Origin: Thermoactinomyces daqus
Lineage (GTDB): Bacteria > Bacillota > Bacilli > Thermoactinomycetales > Thermoactinomycetaceae
Assembly (NCBI RefSeq): GCF_000763315.1
Contig: NZ_JPST01000006.1
Location: 62,001-126,000, forward strand
Direction: 5' to 3'
Length of the DNA stretch: 64,000 nucleotides
Part shown: positions 24,657 through 34,828 of the stretch, piece by piece
Layout of the letters: the number at the start of each line of letters is the position of its first letter
Numbering within the stretch: the stretch's first letter is position 1
Notes under the pieces: model-generated
Database searches by the model: none
The model's input: only the letters and a program-made list of their open reading frames with translations
Told to the model about the DNA's origin: nothing
Translations under genes and position numbers: made by a program

Positions 24657-26417
24657 TTGGTTAAGCAGCTTTCGTGGAAAGTGGGCGGACAACAAGGGGA
24701 AGGTATTGACAGTGCCGGCGAAATCCTGTCTTCGGCACTCAATCGAAAAGGGTATTATCTGTACGGGTACAGACATTTTTCCTCACGGATTAAGGGTGGT
24801 CATTCCAACACCAAGATTCGGATCAGCATAAACCCAATCCGCTCCATTTCCGACGAGCTGGATATTCTTGTTGCATTTGACCAGGAAACGATTGACTTGA
24901 ATGCTCACGAGTTAATTCAAGACGGAGTCATCTTGGCCGATGCCAAGTTTAATCCAACCGTTCCGGAAGGAGTAAACGCTCGCCTTCTCGTTGTTCCATT
25001 TACGAAAATCGCTGAAGAAATCGGTATGGCCCAAATGAAAAACATGGTGGCTGTCGGAGCTTCGACTGCACTTTTGGGCATTGATGCGGACTCGTTTAAA
25101 GAAGTCATTGAAGAGAGATTTGCGCGCAAAGGGCAAAAAGTTGTGGACCGAAATATGGAAGCGATCACAAGAGGGGCTGAATATGTAAGAAGCGAGGTTG
25201 GGAACAGCTTTACCCAATTCCGTCTGGAATCCTCCGATGGCAAAAAACGGTTGTACATGATCGGAAACGATGCCGTCGCTTTGGGAGCCATTGCAGCTGG
25301 TGCACGCTTGATGGCAGCTTATCCGATTACGCCATCTTCTGAAATCATGGAATATCTTATCAAAAAGCTGCCCGAATTCGGTGGCACCGTTGTACAAACC
25401 GAAGATGAAATCGCTGCCATCACCATGACGATCGGGGCGAACTATGGCGGCGTCCGCGCATTGACCGCTTCTGCCGGTCCGGGGCTTTCCCTCATGACGG
25501 AAGCAATCGGTTTGGCCGGTATGACCGAAACTCCGGCGGTGATCATCAATACGCAGCGCGGGGGTCCGAGTACGGGTCTGCCGACCAAACAAGAGCAGAG
25601 TGACTTGCTGGCAATGCTGTACAGCACCCATGGTGAAATACCGAAAATCGTGATTGCTCCAAGTACGGCCGAAGAATGTTTTTACGACACAATCCAGGCA
25701 TTCAATCTTGCCGAAGAGTATCAATGTCCGGTAATCGTTTTGACCGATTTGGCTCTTGCGCTGGGTAAACAAACGGTTGAGCCGCTGGATTACGACCGGA
25801 TTCAAATTCGCCGCGGAAAACTGGTGGGCTGGGATGAAGAGTTGCCGAAACTCGAAAATTCCGAGCTGTTCCCGCGCTATGAGTTTACGGAAGACGGCAT
25901 TTCCCGCCGTGTGCTCCCGGGCAAGAAAAACGGGTTGCACCATGTGACCGGGGTTGAACATGACCAGACAGGCCGTCCATCCGAAAATCCGGTTAATCGT
26001 AAAAAAATGATGGAGAAACGCTTGTCCAAACTGAAAAACGGCATTGATTTCGATACACCGGTCTACCTGGACGCTGCCCATGAGGATGCGGATCTTCTCA
26101 TTGTTGGTTTCTGCTCTACCCGCGGCACGATTCATGAGGCCAAAGAGCGTCTTGAGGCTGAAGGCCTGAAAGTAAATCACGCCCATATTCGTCAATTGTT
26201 GCCATTCCCGAGCGACATTATGCTTGAGCAAATGAAAAAAGCGAAGAAAGTACTTGTTGTAGAAAACAATGCTACGGGGCAATTAACCAATCTCATCAAA
26301 ATGAATATCGGAATGGCAGAAAAACTGGTTCATTTCGGTAAGTATGACGGCAATCCGTTCTTGCCTTCCGAAATTTACAAACAATGTAAGGAGCTGTTGG
26401 TTCATGGCCACATTTAA
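24657..26417 (+). CDS. korA: 2-oxoacid:ferredoxin oxidoreductase, alpha subunit
   Basis: 586 residues from TTG 24657, seven nt after AAAGGAGATG; earlier in-frame GTG 24630 lies before the ribosome binding site. The N-terminus holds the gamma-type domain (GGQQGEGIDSAGEILSSAL), followed by the pyrimidine-binding alpha domain (AAYPITPSSEIMEYLIKKLP, ASAGPGLSLMTEAIG) and a C-terminal domain II. With KorB this is the CoA- and thiamine-diphosphate-dependent enzyme converting 2-oxoglutarate (or another 2-oxoacid) to the acyl-CoA while reducing ferredoxin. The next gene overlaps by 14 nt. Confidence 0.92.
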   Translation: MVKQLSWKVGGQQGEGIDSAGEILSSALNRKGYYLYGYRHFSSRIKGGHSNTKIRISINPIRSISDELDILVAFDQETIDLNAHELIQDGVILADAKFNPTVPEGVNARLLVVPFTKIAEEIGMAQMKNMVAVGASTALLGIDADSFKEVIEERFARKGQKVVDRNMEAITRGAEYVRSEVGNSFTQFRLESSDGKKRLYMIGNDAVALGAIAAGARLMAAYPITPSSEIMEYLIKKLPEFGGTVVQTEDEIAAITMTIGANYGGVRALTASAGPGLSLMTEAIGLAGMTETPAVIINTQRGGPSTGLPTKQEQSDLLAMLYSTHGEIPKIVIAPSTAEECFYDTIQAFNLAEEYQCPVIVLTDLALALGKQTVEPLDYDRIQIRRGKLVGWDEELPKLENSELFPRYEFTEDGISRRVLPGKKNGLHHVTGVEHDQTGRPSENPVNRKKMMEKRLSKLKNGIDFDTPVYLDAAHEDADLLIVGFCSTRGTIHEAKERLEAEGLKVNHAHIRQLLPFPSDIMLEQMKKAKKVLVVENNATGQLTNLIKMNIGMAEKLVHFGKYDGNPFLPSEIYKQCKELLVHGHI

Positions 26418-27270
26418 AGACTTCCGCAATAAAGTTAAACCCAATTGGTGCCCAGGTTGTGGAGATTTCTCCGTGTTGGCCGCCATGCAGCGCGCTTTTG
26501 CCAATGTAGGGTTGGAACCGCATGATGTGGCCATTGTCTCAGGGATCGGTTGTTCCGGACGGATTTCCGGTTATGTAAATGCTTATGGTTTTCACGGTGT
26601 ACACGGACGCGCATTGCCGATTGCTCAGGGGTTGAAACTGGCCAATCGTGACTTGACGGTGATCGCTGCCGGCGGGGACGGAGACGGCTTTGCCATTGGT
26701 ATGGCCCATACCATTCACGCCATCCGCCGTAATGTCGATATTACCTATATCGTGATGGATAACCAGGTTTACGGGTTGACCAAAGGCCAAACCTCGCCGC
26801 GAAGCGAAGTTGGCTTCAAAACGAAAAGCACGCCGTACGGTTCAATCGAATCGGCCATTCACCCCATGGAAATGGCTTTGACCGTGGGGGCCGGCTTTGT
26901 CGCCCAATCGGTTTCCAGCGATTTGAAACAATTGACCCGCGTGATCGAAGAAGGAATCAAGCATAAAGGTTTTTCTTTGATCAACGTTTACAGTCCTTGC
27001 GTCACCTACAACAAAATCAACACGTATGATTGGTTCAAAGAGAATCTGGTCAACCTGGATCAAGTTGAAAACTATGATCCGTCCGATCGCCAGCTGGCCA
27101 TGCAAACGCTGATGGAAAATCATGGTCTGGTAACGGGGGTTATCTACCAAAACAAAGAGCAGCAATCATATGAAAGCAAAATCAAAGGCTTTAAAGAAGA
27201 GCCGCTGGCCAAACAAGACATCATGATTTCCCGCGAACAGTTTGATAAATTGGTTGCCGAATTCGCATAA
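26404..27270 (+). CDS. korB: 2-oxoacid:ferredoxin oxidoreductase, beta subunit
   Basis: 288 residues from ATG 26404. Thiamine-diphosphate and iron-sulfur motifs: NWCPGCGDF, GIGCSGR, and GGDGDGFAIG ... NQVYGLTKGQ (the GDG-N Mg/ThDP motif). Forms the catalytic core with KorA. Short beta-type without an extra ferredoxin domain, as in the two-subunit aerobic type. Overlap with korA implies translational coupling; a terminator follows. Confidence 0.93.
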   Translation: MATFKDFRNKVKPNWCPGCGDFSVLAAMQRAFANVGLEPHDVAIVSGIGCSGRISGYVNAYGFHGVHGRALPIAQGLKLANRDLTVIAAGGDGDGFAIGMAHTIHAIRRNVDITYIVMDNQVYGLTKGQTSPRSEVGFKTKSTPYGSIESAIHPMEMALTVGAGFVAQSVSSDLKQLTRVIEEGIKHKGFSLINVYSPCVTYNKINTYDWFKENLVNLDQVENYDPSDRQLAMQTLMENHGLVTGVIYQNKEQQSYESKIKGFKEEPLAKQDIMISREQFDKLVAEFA

Positions 27271-27279
27271 TAATGGACA

Positions 27280-27320
27280 AACAGCCACTTCGCCAAATGA
27301 AAGTGGCTGTTTCTTTATTT
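27280..27320 (+). terminator. Intrinsic terminator after korB
   Basis: Eleven-bp perfect stem (27280-27290 with 27301-27311) followed by TCTTTATTT. Confidence 0.8.
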
Positions 27321-27338
27321 ACCGGGGGGGGTGTGAAG

Positions 27339-28079
27339 ATGAAATGGACGGTATTGGGATGCCAATCCCCTTTTCCTGCACCGGGCGGGGCGACTCCGGG
27401 ATATCTGCTGGAGGCTGGCGGGAAAAAGATTCTGATCGATTGCGGCAGTGGAGTGTTATCGCAATTGGCCAAGTTTCTTCCGCTCTATGAAGTGGATGCC
27501 GTCATTCTTTCCCACTTGCATCATGATCATATTTCCGACTTTTTTGTTTTGCAGTATGCGATCATGATTGCCATGAATCAAGGCATGAGGAACCGCCCGT
27601 TACCGGTCTGGTCCCCTGCTCAGCCAGATTCATGGTTTCGACAATTGAGCTATGGGCGTTATATTCAAAGGCAGGCGGTAAAAGAAGGGGACATGCTGAA
27701 GTTGGGAGATGTAAAGATTCAATTTTTTGCTACGGATCACCCTGTCCCTTGTTATGCGATGAGAATCGACTCCGGCGGGCAAACGATTCTGTATGGGGCG
27801 GATTCAGGTCCAAAAACGGATTGGATCAGCATGGCGGCAAAGCCGGACCTGTTTGTTTGTGAAGGCTCATTTTTGGAAGCGGAACGCCCTCAAAACCCTG
27901 TCAGCCATTTATCTGTAAAGGAAACGGCAATGGCAGCCAAACAGATCCAAGCGAAACAGCTCCTTATTACTCATCTGTCTCCCCTTGCTGAGCTGAGCGA
28001 GGTGGTCAGGGAAGCAGCATCGGTATATCCAGGCCTTTGTCATCCGGCAAAACCGGGATTGATCATTCACCTTGCCTGA
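27339..28079 (+). CDS. MBL-fold metallohydrolase (YhfI-like)
   Basis: 246 residues from ATG 27339, just after a G-rich ribosome binding site; the longer frame from 27273 contains the korB terminator. Metallo-beta-lactamase signature SHLHHDHISD, followed by GADSG and ITHLS. Resembles RNase Z-type small MBL proteins such as YhfI. Substrate unknown; likely a phosphodiester or nucleotide derivative. Single gene. Confidence 0.82.
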   Translation: MKWTVLGCQSPFPAPGGATPGYLLEAGGKKILIDCGSGVLSQLAKFLPLYEVDAVILSHLHHDHISDFFVLQYAIMIAMNQGMRNRPLPVWSPAQPDSWFRQLSYGRYIQRQAVKEGDMLKLGDVKIQFFATDHPVPCYAMRIDSGGQTILYGADSGPKTDWISMAAKPDLFVCEGSFLEAERPQNPVSHLSVKETAMAAKQIQAKQLLITHLSPLAELSEVVREAASVYPGLCHPAKPGLIIHLA

Positions 28080-28237
28080 GCCGCAATTGGGTTTGCGCAC
28101 GGAAAGGGGAAAGAATAACTCTCGCCAGTCCGGGTTCTTTGTGTTAAACTGGTACACATGGATAATTGGGCTTGTTCATTGTCAGGAATGTGGATCATCA
28201 GGCAAAACATCACCTGATCAAAAATAAAAAACGAATG

Positions 28238-28308
28238 CACTCATATAATGGCGGGAATAAGGCCCGCGAGTCTCTACCGAGCTGCCGTAAACAGCCCGAC
28301 TATGAGTG
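28238..28308 (+). promoter_or_regulatory. Purine (guanine-class) riboswitch aptamer
   Basis: Conserved elements in order: P1 strand CACTCATATAAT, CTCTACC, CCGTAAA, CCCGACTATG, P1 closing strand ATGAGTG. P2 GCGGG/CCCGC (28251-28255 with 28263-28267) and P3 GCTG/CAGC are present. The C before UAUG marks the guanine/xanthine-type binding pocket rather than the adenine type. It precedes xpt, a known guanine-riboswitch target. Confidence 0.93.
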
Positions 28309-28311
28309 AGC

Positions 28312-29153
<842 letters not shown>

Positions 29154-29276
29154 GATAAAAGACCCTTGATGATGGCTTTGTGCCAGCCGAATGAATGGCG
29201 CGGGAAGGGGAAAAACACCCCCTCCTCGCCTGATATTCGTTCTCATTCCCATGGCTGAAGCCGGGGTTTTTGGGGA

Positions 29277-29960
29277 TCACCGGCCTTCTTGCCCTTTTTC
29301 CATCCATACTTCCAGTCCGATTGAATCTTCCTGAATTCTACATGTTTGAAAGCGGCTTTTTGCGATTAACTCCGTAAACTGTTTTTTTGTATATGCGCGT
29401 TTGATCAACATCCATTTAAAGGCCCATTTTGTCAGCAATGCGTTCAATCCGGTAAGACCCAGATCCTCCTCGACGTGCCTTTCCATTACTTCTGTGGAAA
29501 CATCGCCGCGCAAATCCATAATCACCGCTTTTCCGCCAGGTTTTAAAACCCGGTTCATCTCATTAATGGCATTGACCGGCTGGGCAAAGTTTTTAAAGGC
29601 AGCCCGGCAGATGATAAAGTCAAACGTTCCGTCATCAAATGGCATCCGGGCGGCATTGCCATGCTGAAAATCGATGGTTACACCTGCTTCTTTCGCTTTG
29701 GCCTGTGCAATCTCCACGAATTTTTTACTTATGTCCAAGCCGGTGATTCGGTAGTTGCCCAGTTTTGCCAGTTCGATTGACAAGTATCCCGGTCCCGGGG
29801 CAACTTCCAAAACGGATCCGCCTTCCGGAACAATGGCGGCAACCTTCTTCGCATCTCTTTTGTATTGCTCCATATTTTTTTGGGTGTTTTTTGCATACCA
29901 CGAAGCAATAAATCCTTCCATGCCAATCCCCTTGTAACCTTTTGGCGCTTTATCGGACAT
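29277..29960 (-). CDS. Class I SAM-dependent methyltransferase
   Basis: 227 residues; AAGGAGGA precedes the ATG on the minus strand. SAM-binding motif I VLEVAPGPGYLSIEL, acidic motif II GLDISKKFVEIA, and FDFIICRAAFKNFA with VLKPGG. Similar to Methyltransf_11/25 small-molecule methyltransferases. Encoded 41 bases downstream of a PadR-type regulator on the same strand, so likely under its control. Substrate not deducible. Confidence 0.8.
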   Translation of the reverse strand: MSDKAPKGYKGIGMEGFIASWYAKNTQKNMEQYKRDAKKVAAIVPEGGSVLEVAPGPGYLSIELAKLGNYRITGLDISKKFVEIAQAKAKEAGVTIDFQHGNAARMPFDDGTFDFIICRAAFKNFAQPVNAINEMNRVLKPGGKAVIMDLRGDVSTEVMERHVEEDLGLTGLNALLTKWAFKWMLIKRAYTKKQFTELIAKSRFQTCRIQEDSIGLEVWMEKGQEGR

Positions 29961-30001
29961 ATCCGGTTCCTCCTTGTTTCCTTTGCTTCCCCTGGAACCC
30001 G

Positions 30002-30628
30002 TCAGCTGTGACGGTTGTCCAAGGGGGAAAACTTATTCGCAATCTCACGCAGCCACTTCTGATCCCAATGGATTTTTCCTGTGTCGATGTCATGGATCAC
30101 GGAGCGGACCCATGCCAATTCTGCTGCATACATCGCGTGTTGATATTCGGTCTCGAGCAGGAACAAGCGGGGGAGCCCTTCAGATGTCACGGTTTGCAAC
30201 TGGTTTTGGGTTGCGTTCAAACGGCATTCAAGTGCCCTTTCTCTTTTTTTTAGTTCCCGTACCACCTCATCCGACGGGAGAAGCATCATAAAAGAGACGG
30301 CGGCGGGAAATTCCGGAAATTCCGGTTTCGGTGTGGACAGTATTTCCCTCAGCCAAGTCAATGCCGCTGTTCTTCCTTTATCCGTCACTTCGTAAACGGT
30401 CAGTTCCGGTTTCCCTTCATGCTGTTTTTTTTCCCGAACGGCAATGGCGCCGTCACGAAGCAAACGGTCAATCGTCTGATAAATGCCCGTTCGGTGACGA
30501 ATGTTGATGACCTCGTGTTTCCCCCTTTCTTTTAAAAGTTGTTGCATGCGATAAGGGTGCATCGGTTCCTCGATGAGAAGCGAAAGGATTGCGAGGGCGA
30601 TCGGGGATTTTTTGATTGTCTGTTTCAT
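30002..30628 (-). CDS. PadR-family transcriptional regulator
   Basis: 208 residues. N-terminal winged helix with SPIALAILSLLIEEPMHPYRMQQLL and IYQTIDRLLRDGAI, then a C-terminal helical dimerisation domain (Vir_act_alpha_C type). PadR proteins are usually ligand-responsive repressors of the adjacent gene. The start codon lies inside a perfect 19-bp palindrome and has no ribosome binding site before it, suggesting a leaderless transcript or autorepression at the promoter. Probable operon with the methyltransferase at 29277. Confidence 0.83.
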   Translation of the reverse strand: MKQTIKKSPIALAILSLLIEEPMHPYRMQQLLKERGKHEVINIRHRTGIYQTIDRLLRDGAIAVREKKQHEGKPELTVYEVTDKGRTAALTWLREILSTPKPEFPEFPAAVSFMMLLPSDEVVRELKKRERALECRLNATQNQLQTVTSEGLPRLFLLETEYQHAMYAAELAWVRSVIHDIDTGKIHWDQKWLREIANKFSPLDNRHS

Positions 30629-30645
30629 AGTAATAATATTACTAT
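30627..30645. promoter_or_regulatory. Palindromic operator overlapping the padR start codon
   Basis: ATAGTAATA-A-TATTACTAT is a perfect nine-bp inverted repeat with one central base. On the minus strand it contains TATTAT placed 4 nt before the ATG, as expected of a leaderless -10 box. Likely autoregulatory PadR site. Confidence 0.55.
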
Positions 30646-30728
30646 TAATAATATGACTAAGTAAAGAGGCGGATCTTCTTTTTGGGCCAATTCCTTTTCA
30701 TGATCGGCTGAAAAGAGTCCTCAAAAAC

Positions 30729-30775
30729 GAAAAACGCGATTCTCCCTTTAAAAAAGAAAAGAATCGCGTTTTTCA
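30729..30775. terminator. Bidirectional terminator downstream of fetB
   Basis: Fifteen-bp perfect stem (30729-30743 with 30760-30774), with T-rich flanks on both strands. Ends the minus-strand fetAB transcript. Confidence 0.85.
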
Positions 30776-30795
30776 TAAAAGTTGGAAAGGGGGCA

Positions 30796-31563
30796 TTACT
30801 TGTCGGTTTTTCCTCTCCAACCGATAAATTGATGTGCCCGATTGAAAAGCGTAGGATAAACAAATAAGCCCATCAGAATACTGGTCAGTGTCGCCGAAGC
30901 AGTAAAAGAAAACATGATCAATAGCTGGTAACGCACAGCTTCAATCGGATTCGTGCCGGCAATGATCAACCCGGTCATCATTCCGGGCAGTTGCACCAGT
31001 CCGACTGTTTTAAGTGAATCGACTATGGGAATCGTCCCGGAGCGGATCGCTTCCCTGGTCAGCCGCATGCTTGCCTGACGGCTGGTCGCTCCCAACGATA
31101 AGGCAACTAAAATATCCTCACGCATCTGTTCCGCCTGTTGTCTCATCTGATTCAGGACGAGAGAGGAGACAACCATGCTATTACCCACGATCATTCCACT
31201 GATGGGAATAAGAACTTGCGGTTTGGCTTGAATCAGGTGTAAAAAGAGCATCATGAGCAGGGTAAAACCGGCGACGATGAAAATAGTCAAAAAAATGCGG
31301 CAAAAAATCCAGGGAATTCCTTTTCCCCGAGCAGCCGCGTTTTGGGAGGCGACGGTGATCATCACCAATAAAACCAGCCCGATCCAATACCAATGGTTAC
31401 TGGTGAAAATAAAATGAAGGACATAGCCGATGCTGATTAACTGAATCGTGGCCCGAATGGTTCCGATGATCAGATCCCGTTCCAGTTTCAAACGAAGCCA
31501 GAGGGAAACAAACATGGAAATCAATATAAATCCCAGGGTGGTGACCGTAGCTGTCCAGGTCAT
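30796..31563 (-). CDS. fetB: FetB-like ABC transporter permease (UPF0014)
   Basis: 255 residues from the ATG at 31563 (complement), 10 nt after AGGAGG. Seven or so membrane helices; family motifs GMIVGNSMVVSSL, LSLGATSRQA and VGLVQLPGMMTGLI. E. coli FetAB exports iron; B. subtilis homologues are YjkAB-type. The start overlaps the stop of fetA (ATGA), so the two are coupled. The longer frame upstream would run into the ATPase gene and is rejected. Confidence 0.87.
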   Translation of the reverse strand: MTWTATVTTLGFILISMFVSLWLRLKLERDLIIGTIRATIQLISIGYVLHFIFTSNHWYWIGLVLLVMITVASQNAAARGKGIPWIFCRIFLTIFIVAGFTLLMMLFLHLIQAKPQVLIPISGMIVGNSMVVSSLVLNQMRQQAEQMREDILVALSLGATSRQASMRLTREAIRSGTIPIVDSLKTVGLVQLPGMMTGLIIAGTNPIEAVRYQLLIMFSFTASATLTSILMGLFVYPTLFNRAHQFIGWRGKTDK

Positions 31564-32240
31564 CGCTTCATTTCCTCCTGTCGCAAATGCCCGCTTTCCA
31601 AATGCCAGACTTGATCTGCGATGCGCCGGGCTTGTTCCGGTTGGTGAGTAATCCATAGCACCGTATGCCCTTTTTCCCGATAGCACCGCATCTCCTGTTC
31701 AATCCGTTCCGTGCTCTCAGGGTCAAGCGAAGCTGTTGGTTCATCCAGTAACAGTACATGCGGATTTAAGGAGAGAGAACGGGCCAAATGGACGCGTTGT
31801 TTTTCTCCGCCGGAAAGTTTTTCAATCGAACGGGTGAGATACGATTTTGACAGACCAACCCGCTCCAGCAATCGCGCCATTTCTTCTTCGGACATCGATT
31901 TTCCTTGTAATTTAAGGGGGTAGTTTAAGTTATCGGCCACGGTTTTGGGAAATAAAACAGCTGATTGAAAAACATAGTGGACTTCTCTCCGCAGTAAAAT
32001 CGGGTCCCATTCTGAAAGCGGTTTTCCTTTATATGTAATCGAACCGTGATCCGGGTCCTCCAAGCGGTTTAGTAGACGGAACAGGGTGCTTTTGCCGGTG
32101 CCTGAAGGTCCCATTAAGGCAATAACCGATTCTGGCGGAATGACTGCACTTACTTCTTTGAGAGGGGTGGTTCTTCCTTCCGGGGAGTCGTATGATTTGG
32201 TGACTTCGCGAAGTTCGATCAGCGGTTGACTCTTGGGCAA
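31560..32240 (-). CDS. fetA: FetA-like ABC transporter ATP-binding protein
   Basis: 226 residues from TTG 32240 (complement), seven nt after AGGAG; GTG 32249 would overlap that site. Walker A GPSGTGKST, Q-loop VFQSAVLF, signature LSGGEKQR, Walker B VLLLDEPTASLD and switch H in ITHQPEQ. Partner of the UPF0014 permease encoded next. Predicted to energise iron (or related cation) export. No regulator is adjacent. Confidence 0.88.
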   Translation of the reverse strand: MPKSQPLIELREVTKSYDSPEGRTTPLKEVSAVIPPESVIALMGPSGTGKSTLFRLLNRLEDPDHGSITYKGKPLSEWDPILLRREVHYVFQSAVLFPKTVADNLNYPLKLQGKSMSEEEMARLLERVGLSKSYLTRSIEKLSGGEKQRVHLARSLSLNPHVLLLDEPTASLDPESTERIEQEMRCYREKGHTVLWITHQPEQARRIADQVWHLESGHLRQEEMKR

Positions 32241-32568
32241 ATGGATCACTCCTGCAAAATGGGATGGTTTATCAATGAGAACTGTCCCGATCCTAATTCA
32301 CAGTGTATCAATAGTGGATCCGATTTGCCATAAGGGTTTGGACTCTTGGCAAACATAATCTGTGAGAATAAAGCAATCGGGAGCGAGGGGATGCTCCCAG
32401 GCTCCCGGTTGCAATGGATGATTATAAAAAAAGAAGAGGAAAAGGGAACAGATTTTCTGGGATGAAGTGACGCTCGCTTGTTTTTTCCTCTTCTGTTTTC
32501 TTATTCGACTTTATCCGGGGTTTTACGTCCCTTTCGTTAGTTGTTGTCGCCGCTGGAAACCCTGATCA
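32241..32568. other. Intergenic region with two large hairpins
   Basis: No gene seen. A 12-bp stem at 32373-32384 with 32401-32412 (two G-T/T-G pairs at most) and a second 12-bp inverted repeat AGAAGAGGAAAA / TTTTCCTCTTCT at 32432-32443 with 32483-32494 followed by GTTTTCTTATTC. Either could be a terminator or part of a small RNA. Confidence 0.4.
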
Positions 32569-32597
32569 TTGAACCATTGGTAAACATCATGTATAAT
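32569..32597 (+). promoter_or_regulatory. Sigma-A promoter of miaB-ymcA
   Basis: TTGAAC 32569-32574, 17-bp spacer, TATAAT 32592-32597. A leader of about 220 nt follows before the miaB ATG. Confidence 0.78.
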
Positions 32598-32821
32598 AAC
32601 TTAGTTAAAAGCTGTAATTTCCATCTTGTTGAATACAAGCCGAGTATGTGATTTCACCAAATGATGGTTTTGAATGGAGGATTTTTTGGAATGGGGGGCT
32701 GAAGTCTGTGACTCAAAACTCCCAACCGTTTTCAATATGCCTGCTCCATCTCATTTTCACGGTGAATCGACTGTTTTTTCATATATGGAAAGGATACTCT
32801 CACCAGAAAGGGTGAATAAAC

Positions 32822-34303
32822 ATGAGCAAACAAGTAAAGGACTACAGCCAATACTTTGTTGCTCCGGACTTAAAAGCGGCAAAGAAACGCGGAAAAGAAG
32901 AAGTGCAAGTGATTCAGTTTGAGGAAATCCCCGAGAATATGCGTGAGGTCGGCAAGGGGAAAAACTATTTGATCGAAACGTACGGCTGTCAGATGAACGT
33001 TCACGATAGTGAGACGATTGCCGGGATTCTTGAGAGAATGGGGTATTCCCGGACTGAGCGCGAGGAGGATGCCGACATCATCCTGCTTAATACCTGTGCG
33101 ATCCGGGAAAATGCGGAGGACAAGGTTTTTGGTGAGTTGGGACGCCTGAAACAGTTGAAGCTGGAGAACCCCGATCTCATTCTCGGGGTATGCGGATGCA
33201 TGTCCCAGGAAGAAGTGGTTGTCGGACGCATTTTAAAAAGTTACCAACACGTTGACCTGATTTTTGGAACGCACAATATTCACCGCCTTCCGGTACTTCT
33301 GCAAAACGCCCTTTTCAGCAAGGAAATGGTGGTGGAAGTATGGTCCAAAGAGGGCGATATTGTTGAAAGCATGCCCAAAGTGCGGGAAGATGGCTTGCGC
33401 GCTTGGGTGAATATCATGTACGGATGCGACAAATTCTGCACGTACTGCATTGTTCCGTATACCCGGGGGAAAGAGCGGAGCCGCCGGCCCGAAGATGTGC
33501 TGGACGAGATTCGCGAATTGGCGCGCAAAGGTTATCAGGAAGTCACCCTGCTCGGGCAGAACGTGAATGCTTACGGGAAAGATTTTACCGACCGGGAGTA
33601 TACGTTTGCCGATTTGATGGACGATGTGCGCAAGATCGGCATTCCACGGGTTCGCTTTACTACGAGTCATCCGCGCGATTTTGATGACCATTTGATCGAA
33701 GTGTTGGCCAAACGCGGAAATCTGGTGGAACACATCCACTTGCCGGTTCAGTCGGGAAGTTCGGAAGTGCTTAAGTTGATGGCACGTAAATACACGCGCG
33801 AACGCTATCTGGAATTGGTTTCCAAAATCAAGAAAGCAATTCCGGATGTGGTGCTGACCACGGATATTATCGTCGGCTTCCCCGGGGAAACAGATGAGCA
33901 GTTTGAAGAAACCTTATCTCTCGTCAAAGAAGTCGAATTCGATTCTGCTTTCACCTTTATATACTCGCCCCGTGAAGGAACGCCTGCCGCGAAGATGAAA
34001 GATGACGTGCCGATGGAAGTGAAAAAAGAGCGGCTGGCCCGCCTCAATCAATTGCAAAACGAGATCAGCCGGCGCAAAAATGAGGAACTGCGCGGGCAAG
34101 TGGTCGAAGTGCTCGTTGAAGGGGAAAGCAAAAAAAATCCGAATGTCCTGTCCGGCCGAACCCGAACCAATAAATTGGTTAACTTTGTCGGGCCTAAACA
34201 TCTGATCGGAAAATTTGCGTATGTGCGGATTGACGAGCCGCAAACATGGACGCTAAAAGGTGTGTGGGTGGAAGAAAAACCGCTTGCGAAAGTGGGTGGA
34301 TGA
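32822..34303 (+). CDS. miaB: tRNA-2-methylthio-N6-isopentenyladenosine synthase MiaB
   Basis: 493 residues. N-terminal UPF0004 domain with cysteines in [18 protein letters not shown] and GVCGCMSQ; radical-SAM core [16 protein letters not shown]-terminal TRAM domain. It adds the 2-methylthio group to i6A37 of tRNAs using two 4Fe-4S clusters; the i6A substrate is made by MiaA, encoded 10 kb downstream at 43287. GAAAGGGTG precedes the ATG. The next gene follows within one base. Confidence 0.96.
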   Translation: MSKQVKDYSQYFVAPDLKAAKKRGKEEVQVIQFEEIPENMREVGKGKNYLIETYGCQMNVHDSETIAGILERMGYSRTEREEDADIILLNTCAIRENAEDKVFGELGRLKQLKLENPDLILGVCGCMSQEEVVVGRILKSYQHVDLIFGTHNIHRLPVLLQNALFSKEMVVEVWSKEGDIVESMPKVREDGLRAWVNIMYGCDKFCTYCIVPYTRGKERSRRPEDVLDEIRELARKGYQEVTLLGQNVNAYGKDFTDREYTFADLMDDVRKIGIPRVRFTTSHPRDFDDHLIEVLAKRGNLVEHIHLPVQSGSSEVLKLMARKYTRERYLELVSKIKKAIPDVVLTTDIIVGFPGETDEQFEETLSLVKEVEFDSAFTFIYSPREGTPAAKMKDDVPMEVKKERLARLNQLQNEISRRKNEELRGQVVEVLVEGESKKNPNVLSGRTRTNKLVNFVGPKHLIGKFAYVRIDEPQTWTLKGVWVEEKPLAKVGG

Positions 34304-34304
34304 G

Positions 34305-34724
34305 GTGAATGCCATTCCCGAAAACCATCCCATCCTGGTCGAGGCGCGGAAATTTGCCGAGTTGCTCAGCAGAAGCGAGGAAGTGATCCGCTTTCGGCTG
34401 GCGGAAGAGCAAGTCGAAAAAAGCGAGTCTGTGCAGAACAGCATTGCCGCCATCAAGCGCAAGCAAAAAGAATGGGTTCACGCTAAACATTATAAAAAAA
34501 TGGAATATGCAAAGCTTCTGGAGAAAGAGTTGGATCAGCTTAATCAATATCTGGACGAGATGCCGATCGTTTGTGAGTTCAGGCAGCGCCAGGTCGAAGT
34601 GAATGACCTGCTGCAAACCATTCAGCAAGTGCTGGCGGATACTATTTCCAAAAAAATAGAGGTGGAAACGGGCGGACCGGTAAGGAGCGGCTGCGGAAGC
34701 GGCGGCCCCTGCAACTGCTCGTAA
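34305..34724 (+). CDS. ymcA: YmcA/YlbF-family protein (RicA)
   Basis: 139 residues from GTG 34305. All-helical YlbF/YmcA domain (LVEARKFAELLSRSEEVIRF ... IVCEFRQRQVEVNDLLQTI) with a cysteine-rich tail SGCGSGGPCNC. In B. subtilis YmcA, YlbF and YaaT form an iron-sulfur-containing complex that acts on RNase Y specificity, competence, biofilm and sporulation; the tail cysteines fit cluster ligation. Downstream of miaB as in Bacillus. Terminator at 34737. Confidence 0.9.
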   Translation: MNAIPENHPILVEARKFAELLSRSEEVIRFRLAEEQVEKSESVQNSIAAIKRKQKEWVHAKHYKKMEYAKLLEKELDQLNQYLDEMPIVCEFRQRQVEVNDLLQTIQQVLADTISKKIEVETGGPVRSGCGSGGPCNCS

Positions 34725-34736
34725 AAAAAAGGACGT

Positions 34737-34767
34737 CCCCACGGTTTTTTTCCGTGGGGTTTTTTTG
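34737..34767 (+). terminator. Intrinsic terminator after ymcA
   Basis: Eight-bp GC-rich perfect stem (34737-34744 with 34752-34759) and eight T. Confidence 0.92.
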
Positions 34768-34795
34768 CACTCTAGACGATGGCCCTGCATACACT
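34766..34795 (+). promoter_or_regulatory. Mother-cell (sigma-E/sigma-K) promoter candidate for cotE
   Basis: CATACACT at 34788-34795 fits the sigma-E -10 (CATACAnT) exactly and the sigma-K -10 closely. The -35 is not clear (GCAC at 34767-34770). B. subtilis cotE is known to be transcribed by sigma-E then sigma-K. Confidence 0.5.
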
Positions 34796-34828
34796 TGTTA
34801 ATGAACATGTTTGGAGGAGGGAAGCATA

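Noticed and set aside
32674-32922. Short ORF before miaB
   Set aside because: Its ATG overlaps the only GGAGG nearby, it overlaps miaB out of frame, and the protein is unlike any family.
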